A stretch of 64,000 nucleotides of DNA, taken from positions 10,763,501 through 10,827,500 of the forward strand of contig CANTUQ010000055.1 of NCBI GenBank assembly GCA_947683425.1, in the 5' to 3' direction. Origin of the DNA: Excoecaria cochinchinensis (taxonomy: Eukaryota; Streptophyta; Magnoliopsida; Malpighiales; Euphorbiaceae). The notes below the pieces were generated by a model. It saw nothing but the letters and a program-made list of their open reading frames with translations. It did not search any database and was not told where the DNA came from. Below are positions 9,839 to 20,393 of the stretch, piece after piece (the first letter of the stretch is position 1; each line of letters starts with the position of its first letter). Made by a program: the position numbers and the translations under genes.

Positions 9839-11259
9839 GATAGATTAGAAAAAGGCTCTATACTCGATACCAAATGCATTATATAACAATTCCTAAGTTC
9901 ATACATATTTATCATGTCAATTACTACACTTCCTACAACTATACATTGTTACTTTATTAGTTAAATTACCATCTTTAATCATACTCATATGTACTTTTCC
10001 ATTAACAACTAATTTGTAATCATTTAGGAGCCCTAATCATGTATAAAACGTTAAGGGGAAAGGCAAGGGGTTGACCCATGCCAACCATGGGCTCAAAATG
10101 AAGAAAAAAGAGCTTAATATAGGTTGTTCTGTCGTGAGGTCGCGACCTGTGTCGCGCTCACGACAGAGGCTCCGCTTTGGTGCCTCACGAGACTGCTTTT
10201 TACCCTAAACTTGTATCGTCTAAATGAACCTCTAAACCTCTTTTTTTGGAAAAACGTTCTTCTTAACAATTGTTCTATAGGATGTTAGCTTTCAAATGGG
10301 ACAAGTTTCATGTAGTTTGGACATCTATAACAAAAGATATAGTCTAAACAACATATACTGTTCTAGTGAACTCGCCAGAACAGGGCCACCTACGTTTTAA
10401 TTACTTTTTGGGATACTTAGGGCCAGAATTAGATTAAGCACCCTCTTAGACATTTTTAGACACGGATATTATCTTTCATATTCAATTGGAATCAACCCAA
10501 TTGGGATCCTATAACTCTACTTATAACAAATACCATACACTGGGGTCTAATGACAAATAAGCAGAATTTCGCAACATCAAACGCTATCTTCAACACAAAT
10601 ACTCAAATGATCAAGTTACATACTTTAAACACATATACACTTGTCATGAGCACTGTAAGCAATCAAAATGAACATCTTGAGCTAATTAAAGCTCATCAAG
10701 CATCTCTTTATTTTTACATGTCTTTGTTCAAGCATTTCTCATATAAACACATGCAAATTTAACACAATCACACTCGATCCCTACCTCTAGGAACTCGATC
10801 ACAGCTCTCTACTCATTCCGATCTTCTCTTTTCCTTCAATAGCCTCTTATCCACATCTTTCACAAATCACATAGAAAAACTTGGGTTACTCTTCTTTTAC
10901 TTTAAATCAAAAACAAAGAGAAAAAGGAGGTCAGATCGAAAAATAAATTAAGCTAACCTTCTGAAGAGATCTAATCAAGTCTTACCATGCTCTCTTTAAG
11001 CCACTTCAAGTAATTCTCTTGAAAAGCAAACCAAAAGAACAAAAAGAACGTATAAGAGAGGGAGAACGGCTGAAGGCCTAAGAAAAGAGAAAGAGATGGA
11101 GAACAAATGGCCAATAACAATCCAACGTGAGCAAAAGAAGGCAAAAGGCAAATGGTCAAACTCTATCCAATATTTACTATTCAATTTAATGCCACTTACC
11201 AAATTAATTACATGCTTATCTCTTTCCATAACATAAGCTTAACTCATGCCATGTGTCCA

Positions 11260-11455
11260 AACCCTACGATGCCACTTGTCAACCTCCTACGCCGCCATGT
11301 GTCACTCTCTTACAATGACACTTGGCACACTCTTACGATGCCACTTGTCACTCTCATATGCCGCCACTTGTCACTCTTCTACAATGACACTTGTCACTCT
11401 TCTATGATGACATTTGTCACTCTTCTATGATACCATGTGTCAACTCCCTACAACT
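11260..11455 (+). repeat. 23-bp tandem repeat, about 8 degenerate copies
   Basis: The phrase GCCACTTGTCACTCT (variants GACACTTGTCACTCT, ACCATGTGTCAACTC) recurs about every 23 bp through the end portion of the solo LTR. It is not coding. Confidence 0.75.
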
Positions 11456-11686
11456 CCAAGTCTCTTAGTCCCACTTATGCACACATCTCGCGAGGGGGTT
11501 CTGTCGCGCTCGCGACAGAATGCTCACGCCCGCACCAACCAGCTGAAGTTCAAAAACCGCTGGAGGGCTCTGTCGCGCCCGCAACACTTGACGCGCTCGT
11601 GACAGAACTCTCACACATAAAATTTACCTTTTTCGAACCAATAACTCTGTAATTCTTCTAGGGCCATTTTGGGGTGTTACACTGGG

Positions 11687-11911
11687 TCCTTAAGAGGCTA
11701 ATGAAGGAGGGGATGCTACAACCATTACCGGCTAGGCCCGCTAGAATCTAGGGACAACTCGATCACAAGGGGGATCAGTATTGTGCCTTCAACCAACACA
11801 CCGGGCATACCACATATGATTGCAAGACCTTGAGACATGCTATTCAAGATGTAATTGACTCCAAGCAGATCTCCGACCCAAAAAAGCGAGAGGGAAAGAA
11901 TAAGATGGATT
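11687..11911 (+). pseudogene. T1 gag remnant, 3' part with second knuckle module
   Basis: Continues the frame interrupted at 8505. The module VLKRLMKEGMLQPLPARPA is followed, past one stop (11748), by a zinc-knuckle-like YCAFNQHTGHTTYDCKTLRH and IQDVIDSKQISDPKKREG, ending at a stop at 11911. This is the second tandem copy of the PLS...LQPLP plus YCxxHQHTGH module in this gag. T3 shows only one copy. No protease follows. Bases 11912-12068 hold nothing recognisable. Confidence 0.75.
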
Positions 11912-12068
11912 AAGTGCCTAAATTGGGGAAGGGAGGATGGTTCTTGAGGATGATAATGGACCACCACCTGCAGCATCCGTGTTGACAAGAGTAAAAAATG
12001 ATTAGCTATTTAGAATGTTCTTTTTATTTTTGAACTGTTAATAATGACATTCTGATTTCATTAATAAG

Positions 12069-12550
12069 ATGAACGTTTTTGCTTACTTGTGTGATATCTC
12101 TTATGATTTCATTATGTATAATCATGATCATGACTCATCCGTATTTGATATTGATTCAATTGATATTACTCCATTTAATCTCAGAACTTTGGAAAACCCA
12201 AAGAAAATCTTGATAGCATCTAATGTAACTCCTGAAGAGAGATCAAAATTTGAGAGAATTAAAATAAAATATGAAAAAGTCTTTGCTTGAACCTATGAAG
12301 ACATGCTAAGAGTTGATCATGGAATCACCAAGCACACCATTCTAACATATCCTAATCATGGACCAGCCAAGCAGAAGCCCAGAAGACTTAGGCTAGATTG
12401 GGCAGAGAAGGTTAAAGAAGGGATCCACAAGCAGAGATGAAGCCAAAATTTCTTGTCGAAGTTCAACACCCGATTTAGTTGGTCAGCGTCATCCCACTAG
12501 TCAAGAAGAGCAAAAAAGTATGAGCTATCAGGTTTTAAACAAAGCTTGCC
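12069..12550 (+). pseudogene. T1 RT N-terminal remnant
   Basis: From MNVFAYLCDISYDF the frame reads TLENPKKILIASNVTPEE and YEKVFA, the conserved run-in to Tat reverse transcriptase, matching T3 at 52950. After a stop at 12288 it degrades through TYEDML, KQKPRRLRLDWAEKVKEG and, with frameshifts, the KK-x-KKV ... LNKACP motif at 12500-12549. The catalytic palm (YVDD) is not reached. An A-rich spacer and an inverted copy of the LNKACP region follow. Confidence 0.75.
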
Positions 12551-12728
12551 CGAAAAAAAAAACAGAAAAAAAACAATAAAAATAAACATAATGAAAAAAA
12601 AAGGAGAAGGAAGGAAAAGAATCAATATGTAGATCTGGCAAAAAAAAAAAGGAGAAACTGTTTGGGGGCAAGCTTTGTTCAAATCCCATTGATCTACACA
12701 TGCTCGTACTTTGCCATTTTTCTTGACT
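12497..12728. repeat. Inverted RT repeat (snap-back) around an A-rich spacer in T1
   Basis: The left arm (about 12497-12550) ends AACAAAGCTTGCCC. The right arm (about 12663-12728) begins GGGCAAGCTTTGTTC and is the reverse complement of the same RT motif region with scattered mismatches. The roughly 110-bp spacer is mostly A with some G. The same arrangement is present in T4 at 59469-59735. Confidence 0.75.
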
Positions 12729-12955
12729 TTTGAAAAGGACCAAAAGGATTCTATTGACTTACAATGCATACGGGTTGCTTGAGTTTGGGAATAGACATTA
12801 TAGGGGAGGTGCGCCCTATGGTCTCCAATAGACAGTGTCATCGAAAAGAATCCGATATGTTGATATGGTCTCCCACACCACGTAGGGTTCGGACAGAAGG
12901 ACAATTTATAGATAAGGCTAGGGAGTTGCTCCAGAGGTAAGACATTAAAGATCAC
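12663..12955 (-). pseudogene. Inverted RT fragment of T1
   Basis: On the minus strand the frame contains SFSKVKKNGKVRACVDQWD and LNKACPQ, an RT motif-1 region better preserved than the plus-strand arm. The upstream part of the frame (SLIYKLSFCPNPTWCGRPYQ...) is not recognisable RT. Downstream it enters the A-rich spacer, giving spurious F-rich codons. It is a rearranged piece, not a gene. Confidence 0.7.
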
Positions 12956-12965
12956 AAGTCCTCCC

Positions 12966-13121
12966 TATTTTTCCCTCAAACCAATGGGGCAGGAAAGGCT
13001 GTTAACAAGGAGATCTGGGTCAAGATGGTTCAAAACTACAAAGATCGGGCAGGGAAATGGCCATTTTGCACTTCGAGGCTAGAGAACCACCATCAAAACC
13101 TCTACGAGAGTCACATGGGGT
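12966..13121 (+). pseudogene. T1 integrase core, C-terminal remnant
   Basis: With the right frame it reads FPQTNGAGKAVNKEIW and KMVQNYKDRAGKWPF, the conserved end of the Ty3/Gypsy integrase core (YPQTNGQxExxN and following helix). The zinc finger and the first two catalytic acids are missing. Frameshifts separate it from the tail at 13246. Confidence 0.65.
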
Positions 13122-13245
13122 AGAAGCAGTGATGGCCGGTCAAAATAGAGCTCAAATCAATAAGGATAGTCATGGAAGCCCAAATTTTGGAAGCCGACAG
13201 GGCGCAGCAATGGCAGCAGCAGTTAAACACGTCAGATGAGGACAT

Positions 13246-13525
13246 GTGATGGGATTACAACCACAATCATATCTATCAGAAAACACTCTATTCGATCATT
13301 CGGGAAGGAAGTCAGAAAGCACCTATTGAAAGAGGGAGATTTAATCTTTAAGCAAATGAGTCCGAATGTTCCAGACGAATGAGGCAAATTTAGACCAGTG
13401 TAGGAAGGCCCATTTTTTCTTGATAAGTTATGGTCCAAGGGAGTAGCATTTGCGACAGGCAGCGATGGAAGCAAATATGAAGAACCGATCAACATTGACA
13501 GATCCAAGAAGCTCCATGGCTAAAG
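13246..13525 (+). pseudogene. T1 integrase C-terminal (GPF/Y-like) remnant
   Basis: The plus strand shows KEGDLIFKQMSPNVP, then GKFRP and EGPFFLDKL across a stop, followed by INIDRSKKLHG and a terminal stop. This matches the GKFRPxxEGPF module that closes Tat integrases. T4 has the same remnant at 60130-60404. Confidence 0.7.
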
Positions 13526-14880
13526 ACTAGAAATCAAAAGAAGAGAATAAAAGCCCCGCGGGTTAAAAACCAATAAAGGCGGCCTTGCTAAAAATGGGCA
13601 CCTCGTCAGGGTGAAAACCGAAAAACGGCACCCTGGGAAAAAATTAGAGGATCGAGAGAAAATGTCCAATCAAAAAAACCCAAGAGGGCTGATTGGAGAC
13701 ATGAGTTTGATGCTTACAAGATTTACTCTGAGATTAGATGTAGTTTTGCATTTTAAATCGATGTTAGATAATGATCATGTATAGAGAAATCATACCGAAA
13801 TGTACACAATCTTTGGAAATACATGTGTTCATTATTTTCTAGTTCGTTTATAAAAAGAGAAACATCGTTCTTTCCTGAATGCATGAAATCTAAGTGACTA
13901 CACTCTGCTTCTACTCTCACGGTCCAGATATCTAAGTCGATGAGTTCTGTTATCAATTGCGAGACTAAGCACCTACCTCTTGCTTGCATTAGTGGGAGTA
14001 AAATAACAATCCCCGATAGATGGTATAATAGTCTTCACCGGCAGGTTGCCTAAAGGCTATGGTGTTTGGAGGTAAAAGCCGAAGATAAAGGTCCACCTTG
14101 GAAAGATAGGGGATGGCTCACTATATCATTAATCCCTTTGAACTATTGAGCACAATGGGTGGTAATGTAAAAGGGCAACCTCATGAAGCCCTAAAGAACC
14201 CGATCCTCATCCGCCACCTCACCCAATCTAGCAACACATTCATCGAGAGAGGCAAAGGAATGCAACCGATGCCTAGGGAGAAAATGCCTTAGTGAACAGC
14301 TGCTGATTACTCTAGAAGGGGGCTCTGATAGTAGCTTTAACTTTGCTTGCAGTCGTACCCTTAAAAAAAAGTCCGTTAGAGTTTAAAACCATAATTGGCT
14401 CTCTAAGCAAAAGTTAGGCCAAAGGACAGCGTGAAAATCTGGAAACAGGCAGTCTGTCCTACAAAAAAAAGTGAATAAAAGTTGCTAGAGTGGGTTAGGT
14501 CCATTCCAGGCAAAAATTAGGCACAGGGTTATGTGAAAATCCCCAAAGGGACGCATTTCCCACTAAGAAAAGCTAGTGTGAAAATCCACAAGGGACGCAC
14601 TAGCTTTAAAATAATGACTTTTGAAGCCTGGAAAGATAAGGCGGCATTACTTCCCTTTAGACATATAATGCATAACTCAGGACTCGAGTTAAAGTTTTGG
14701 GGGCAAAATGCCCATTGACCGAGGGGCAAAGATGCGCACGGGTCAGTTCTCTTTGAAAAGATTATGGGTCAAAGTCCCTAAAGTCAAGATAGCGCTTTTC
14801 TAGATCCTTGGGGGCATCGGACAATGTGAGTAGCCGAGCAGTACCCTCAACAAATCCCTTAACCACCTAGGATGTGGTCT
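13526..14880 (+). other. T1 3' non-coding tract shared with T4
   Basis: No gene. It is closely similar to 60405-61560 of T4, with landmarks GCCCCGCGGGTT, GGCGGCCTTG, CCTCGTCAGGGTG, GAGAGAAAATGTCC, AAAAGCTAGTGTGAAAATCC and GGGACGCACTA. Short frames here are not conserved between the two copies. Tat elements commonly have long non-coding 3' regions. Confidence 0.65.
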
Positions 14881-15265
14881 ATCTATTTTTGCATCTCACA
14901 TGCATCTCGCATGTATGATCTTTAGCATATCTCCCTGCATAACTTTACACGTGTATAGCCTTTCATGATGCCCAACATGCATTCACATATGCTTGAACTT
15001 TGTATATATTTTGCATATGCAATTCTTCGTGCACATTCCGTGTACATAATCTTTGCATACATGTAACGCATAATTCTTTGCACATGTTTAGCATGCATAT
15101 CATAAGCATATCACGTGCATTCAATCCTTTTACACGTGTAGTTGTGCACATATAATTTTTGTACACTAATCCTTTGCATATGTTTCCTGTATATAGTTTT
15201 GTATGTATATTTCACACGCATTGATTCCATATGCACACACAATATTTTGTATACGTTGCTATGTA
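14881..15265 (+). repeat. Low-complexity TGCATA/CATGTA-rich stretch
   Basis: Many short words such as TGCATAT, CACATGTA and TTTGCATA, without a fixed period. Specific to T1. The corresponding part of T4 is much shorter. No gene. Confidence 0.5.
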
Positions 15266-15704
15266 CATGACTCAGGGGGAAAGGTCCGAATAGACCTCAT
15301 GCACAAAGATGATCCAAGAGATGAATTCAGCTCAACATCTTTGGACACTATATTTGGCATTAAATCAAGTGCGTCTGTATAGAAGGAAAACACCCAGAAA
15401 AATAAGACTATTCATGCACACCATACCGGGGGCAATAAGGTAAGTTTCTCTATCATAAGATATACGCTCACACACATCACACAATAAGTGTACAAAATCC
15501 AAATTCAAATGTATAAAGAATATAAATTCTCAAAACAAAAACAACAAAATAAAAAGAAGAAGATATTTTCAAGGCCTTGAAAATCCAACATACTATAAAA
15601 ATTCAAATACATCCAAAATGTGAAAATCCCAAAAATTTACGAAAATCATGTTAAGAGACACCAAAGACATTAGAATCTATCAGCCTGCAGGCAAGCAACA
15701 AAAC
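15266..15704 (+). other. T1 3' region, nothing recognisable
   Basis: AT-rich non-coding sequence without repeats or conserved frames that I can see. Confidence 0.4.
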
Positions 15705-15845
15705 CTCCAATCTAATTTTCCTCTGAGGGGGCTCCAATCTAATTTCCTCTGAGTGGTCTCAAATCTAATTTCCTCTCTAGGGGCTCCAATCTAATTTTCC
15801 TCTGAGGAGGCTCAAACCTATTTGCCTCTCTGGAGGCTTGACATC
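15705..15845 (+). repeat. Short tandem repeat, about 32 bp, five copies
   Basis: The phrase CTCCAATCTAATTTTCCTCTGAGG (variants with CTCAAATC and CTCTCTAGGG) repeats about five times at a 29-34 bp spacing. Confidence 0.7.
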
Positions 15846-16364
15846 AAAGTATCTCACCCTTTCAAGAGGCATGTAGGTCTTTTCAATAAGCAAGCTCTAA
15901 TTGGAGATGATAGAGGGATCGATATCTAGTATATCACAGTTGATAAGGGATCTCTAAGAGGATGATGCCCGAACTTTGCAAGAAGATGATATCCGCACTT
16001 TGGAAGCCTAGAAAATGACTCGAGGCAATCAAGGGGAGGATGTCATATTCCACAAATCCTTCTCTAGGGGAACAACTAACCATCTTTCAGAGGGCACCCA
16101 TCTGACATCGACCCGAATAGGTATGTACTACCGCAGGTAAGTATCTCTTTTATATACCCTGAACATTTGCTTTTCCCTTTTTATGTAGAGAAAAAAAAAA
16201 GAAGAAGAGGTTCAGGATAAGCGCCAGCAAAGAAAATGATGAACGCGTCATCATGCCGACCCAAGGATGGTTAATGGTCAGGCACTGGGCAAACCAGATG
16301 GTGGTTAGCACATCAGACACTACATCATTCAGATAATGGTTAACAGGTAGAAACCAAGCAGACT
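15846..16364 (+). other. T1 3' region between repeat arrays
   Basis: Non-coding. Contains an A-rich tract (16188-16210). Nothing else recognised. Confidence 0.4.
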
Positions 16365-16800
16365 AGATGGAGGTCAACAAATCAAAAGTCGTACCTTATA
16401 GGCCGGATGGGGATCGAAAAGTTGAAAATCACACATCTTGCAGATCGGATGGGGGTCAGCAAATCAAAAGTCATACCTTTCTTGCCGGATGGTGGTTAGT
16501 AAATCAAAAGACACGTTTTGTAGATCAGATTGGGGTCAGCAAATCAAAAGTCATACCTTGCTAGCTGGATGGTGGTTAGTAAATTAAAAGACACGTCTTG
16601 CAGATCGGATGGAGGTCAGAAAACCAAAAGTAGTACCTTACAGGCCGAATGGGGGTCAAAAAGTTAAAAATCACACATCTTGCAGATCGGATGGGGGTCA
16701 GCAAATCAAAAGTCACACCTTGCAGGCCGGACGGGGGTCAGAAAATTAAAAATCACACGTCTTGCAAATCGGATGGGGGTTAGCAAGATCATGTCGTGCC
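16365..16800 (+). repeat. 40-bp tandem repeat array in the T1 3' region
   Basis: Units of the form GATCGGATGGGGGTCAGC, AAATCAAAAGTCACACC, TTGCAG repeat about every 40 bp for roughly ten copies. Alternate units differ (GGCCGGA... versus GATCGGA...), giving an 80-bp higher-order period. Confidence 0.85.
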
Positions 16801-16860
16801 CGGAAAAGGCCAGCAAAATAGAATATTCAATCACATACCTTGTAGATTGGATGGGGTTAG

Positions 16861-17415
16861 CGAGGACACTGCACTAGCCGAGATGATACCAGCAGAGCAC
16901 ATGCAGTAGTACAGATCGCACCAGAGGTTGTAGTTAGAAAACACTACATCCCACAAACACTGCGCGAGCCGAGATGAGGCCAGCAGGACATATGCAATAG
17001 AATAGATTGCAACAGGGTTGTAGTTAGAGAACACTACCTCCCACAGTATGATACTGCGCAAGCCGGGATGAGGCCAGCAGAACACATGCAATAGAATAGA
17101 TTGCAACGGGGTTATAGTTAGAGAACACTACCTCCCACAGTAAGGACACTACGTGAGCCGAGACGAGGCTAGTAGAGCACAGCGGTAGAACAGATCATAA
17201 CGGGACTGTAGTTAGATAATACTACATTCCACAGATACCGTGCAGGCCGAGATGAGGCCAGCAAGGGCACACATGGTAGAAAAGATCGCAAGTGAGTTGT
17301 AGTTAGAGAACACTACATCTCGCAAACACTGTGCAAGCCGAGATGAGGCTGGCGGTACACTTGCAATAGAATAAATTGCAAATGGGTTACAGTTGGATAA
17401 CACTGCCTCCCAGAA
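16861..17415 (+). repeat. 92-bp tandem repeat array in the T1 3' region
   Basis: Units start near AGCCGAGATGAGGCCAGCAG at about 16876, 16967, 17061, 17156, 17246 and 17336. Each contains GTAGTTAGAGAACACTAC, itself a short palindrome (GTAGT...ACTAC). Six copies, period 90-95 bp. The array lies just before the PPT, the place where Tat elements typically carry variable tandem repeats. Confidence 0.85.
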
Positions 17416-17571
17416 CACTCAAACACCGAGTAGGCCGAGACCTATCTCACCGGATGAAGATGAGAAATCACTTGCTTTCGCGCAACATCGAGAACGTAAG
17501 GACTGCCTCAGGTATGCATTTCTTCCTTTCTTCTCTGAATTTTGGCTCATCTAGGCACTAGTGTACTAGTT

Positions 17572-17591
17572 TCCCCAAAATCGGGGGTAAC
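17572..17591 (+). other. T1 polypurine tract region
   Basis: CCCCAAAATCGGGGGTAAC immediately precedes the 3' LTR. T4 has CCCCAAAATTGGGGGCAAC in the same position (62401-62418). This is the plus-strand priming site, with the purine run GGGGG shared. Confidence 0.75.
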
Positions 17592-19986
17592 GGTAAATAC
17601 CAGATCTTGAGATGGTCCAAATCAGAGTTACCCGATGAAGAGACTAATGTCTGTTTTAAGACAAATAGATGGAAATCGGGAGATTTCATTCTTCAGTTTT
17701 ACAAGGATTGAGGATTTTTCTCAGTAACAAGCGGTTTTGGATGGTCAAAACTTTGAAAATGGAAATTTTGGTCAGCCGACGGGATACCCGTCGGTGGTGG
17801 GACGCCCGTCGCTCGCTCGAGAGACCCATCTCTCACGACGAGCGCCGACTTTCGCTCAGCAGTGGGGCTCGGCTCTCGCGATTGAGCGGCGCTCGTTGCT
17901 CATTCAAGTAATGCCCGCTCCTCGCGAGAGATAGGCGTAGCTCGCTTCCGAGTCCCGTGGGTGGATCGCTGGTCAAAAGACCTACTGTACCCCTCTGACA
18001 GACGCCTGTCGGTAGGCCACAGACGTCTATCGGTCGGTTATCTGTCAGTTATTCTCACGGGATTTTTCGGGATTTTGTTAAGATTTTCTAGATTTATCAA
18101 ATATTTTATAAATCTAATCAAAATCCTCTAAATCTTTTCAAATATTTTTAAATATTAGATTTGATTTTGCGAATATTCTTTAAATCGATTCGGTTTTGAT
18201 TGGACTTCAGAAATCTTTCTCAAATTTAAATCTTAAATTTAAATTTATTTGAATTATCTTCTAAACTCTATAAATAGGGGATTAAACCTCATTATTCAAG
18301 GTTAGAAAATTTTGGGAAGAAAACTAAATCTTAGTAGTTTTTTCACAGAAATTTTATTTTCACATTTTGAAAAAGAGTTTTCTCTAAAGATTTCTTCTTT
18401 CTCTTATTTTTATGTCCGAATTAAGCTAATCCGAGGTAGTGAAATCCATTCGTTTCTATCTGATTTAGCTATTTCCGACATCAAATTGCTATCAAAAATT
18501 TGAGAAAGAAAAATATAATTTTCTTTTCTTGATTTATTTTCAAAATACATTTTTTGTGATAAAAAATCTCCTGAAATCACGCAATCACGGATCGATCCTT
18601 GTAGAACTCGAGGAATCGAAATCACTTAACGTTCACCTTTAAAGGTAAAATTCGACGGTAAACATTCTGGATTTATCATTTGTGTAGTTTGATTATTTTA
18701 AACAAATTTTATAAATAAAATTTTCATTTCTTAAAAATCAAAATCAATTTTTTTGAACTTTTTCGTTTTAATTTCCGAATCAGGGGTGACTGACGGGTGG
18801 AAAAACCACCGACGACCGTTGCTCACACGAGCAACGAGCCATCAATGGTTATTGCTTTCACTCACCGGTCAACCCAGGGATGCCCGTTGGTCACGAGTGT
18901 TGGGCAGTCCCTAGGGCTTTTCTCCTCTATATCTTTTATTTTTCCTTTTTACTTATTTTCTTATGGTTTTCATGGCTATTTCACATTTTTTTTTATTGTT
19001 ATTTAACTTCCACCATTTTAATTTGCTCTTAATTTTAACACTAACATGGTTTCCATTTTTTGTGAGTTTTATTTGACTATTTTTGGTGGATTTGGGATTG
19101 TTAAATGGTGGCTATTACAATGATCTAAGGATCCTCACCCGGGTTCATTCTTCAACCTTATCCCTTTTTATCTTATTTATTTATTATTGTTGTAAATATT
19201 GTTTTAATCCTGCTAAAATAAAATGGTTAAATATTTTATAGTAATTGATTTGGGATTTTCATTAATAACTGAGGACCAATGTCCTATTTTTTAGCCAAAT
19301 AAAATTGACATTTTTAACTTGTTTTTTATAAATGTGCATGCGAGGACCAATGTCTTCATTCTTAACGAATTTCCCAATTTGAGTATGATTTGCACGTCAT
19401 TTACAGTGGGGGTTGTATTCAGCCCCTAGTTTTGTTGTAATTTATGGTCATAATTTTCTGTTTTACGCCCATTTACTGCTTTCCTTGTATGGATGACTTG
19501 CACTTTAATTAATTGCATTTGAATGAGAAATTGGATGAAATGATAAATTTAAAACTCAGTTATAATATTAACCAAGGTATGAATAAATGAGAAGTCCCAA
19601 ACCTACTCTAGTCTTAGGCTCAACGAGGTTAGAGGACCATTTCAATGTTCCATTGTGATGGGGTCTCCAAAATATCTCTCGTTGCCCACAAAAAGGTCCA
19701 ATTTGCATAATCCTAGGCTCCACGAGGTTAGAGGATCACTTTAATGTTCTATTGGGGTGGGGTCTCCAAAATATCTTTGGCTTGCCCAAAATGGATGCAT
19801 ATGCGCTGTCTTAGGCTAATTGAGGCTAGACGACCTTTCCCAATGTTCTATTAGGTGGCAACTCTAAGAAACCTCTGTGTTGCCCAACACAGACGCACTT
19901 GTAATCTCTTACAAGTTTTCATTAACCTCTCTCGAATGCCCTAAAAGCGGGCGTTCGGGGCGCCCCAGGGTTCGGCGCGCGTCACA
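17592..19986 (+). repeat. T1 3' LTR
   Basis: Colinear with 4408-6779 over its whole length. The first bases are decayed (GGTAAATACC for TGTAGACACC). The end GGCGCGCGTCACA is intact and is followed by the target duplicate GTGAC. TATAAATAG is kept at 18269. Differences from the 5' LTR concentrate in the GC-rich block (17775-18035) and are mostly transitions. The PBS-like 11-mer is decayed here (TGGCAACTCTA, 19856-19866). Confidence 0.9.
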
Positions 19987-20393
19987 GTGACAAGACTGAC
20001 TATTTAGTGAGTGAAGAAGGTATTTTGTTTTATAAGAATCGATTGTGTGTGGCTAATATCAAGGAGATGAGAAAAAGGCTTTTGCATGAAGCGCACAATA
20101 TAGTCTTCACTATACATCCAGGTGAAAATAAAATGTATCAAGATCTAAAGCAGTTCTACTGGTGGCCTGGTATAAAAAGGGATGTTGTGGAGTATGTTTC
20201 AAAGTGTTTGACTTGTCCGCAAGTAAAGTTAGAACATCAGGTTTCGCATGGGTTGTTGAATCCTTTTTCCATTCCACAGTGGAAATGGGACAACATCACC
20301 ATGGATTTTATTTCTGGATTGCCTTTGACGTCGAAACAACATGATTCTGTGTGGGTAGTGATGGATCGATTTAAGTGTATTGGTGTTTGATTG
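19987..20393 (+). pseudogene. Chromovirus G1 integrase, N-terminal fragment
   Basis: Reads DYLVSEEGILFYKNRLCVAN, then the HHCC zinc finger (two His in EAHNIVFTIHPG and two Cys in SKCLTCPQ with YWWPGIKRDV between), then WDNITMDFISGLP carrying the first catalytic Asp, and VVMDRF. It stops at 20388 where the sequence passes abruptly into LTR. Everything after the start of the integrase core, including the chromodomain, is deleted. It is the downstream partner of 4175-4407, separated by T1. Confidence 0.85.

Larger units (their letters stand above)
8506..11681 (-). mobile_element. Solo LTR of the G1 chromovirus family
   Basis: 3176 bp beginning TGTAACACCCCC and ending GGGGTGTTACA, flanked by a perfect CTGGG duplication (8501-8505 and 11682-11686). 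Excising it restores the gag reading SLSWVLKRLMKEG of T1 exactly. It has no PBS, PPT or coding region. Orientation is set by comparison with the G1 LTR that follows an integrase fragment on the plus strand (20394-38119). Shared landmarks, such as TAAGCG...CGCTTAG near 8900 versus 37715 and the TGTCACGAGCG segment near 11590 versus 20406, run the opposite way here. Confidence 0.88.
4408..19986 (+). mobile_element. Tat/Ogre-lineage retrotransposon T1, non-autonomous
   Basis: A complete element bounded by two related LTRs (4408-6779 and 17592-19986). It has a tRNA-Arg PBS at 6781 and a PPT before the 3' LTR. The flanking duplication is slightly decayed (GTAAC versus GTGAC). The interior holds a gag lacking its core, an RT start with an inverted RT fragment, integrase C-terminal remnants, a long non-coding 3' tract and two tandem-repeat arrays. 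Protease, most of RT, RNase H and most of integrase are absent, so it must have moved using enzymes from relatives such as T3. Its gag is split by a G1-family solo LTR (8506-11681). Without that insertion T1 would be about 12.4 kb. Confidence 0.85.

Noticed and set aside
12550..12660. A-rich stretch as a LINE or SINE poly-A tail
   Set aside because: It lies between inverted RT arms, is interrupted by G-rich words, has no adjacent LINE/SINE sequence or target duplication, and recurs in T4.
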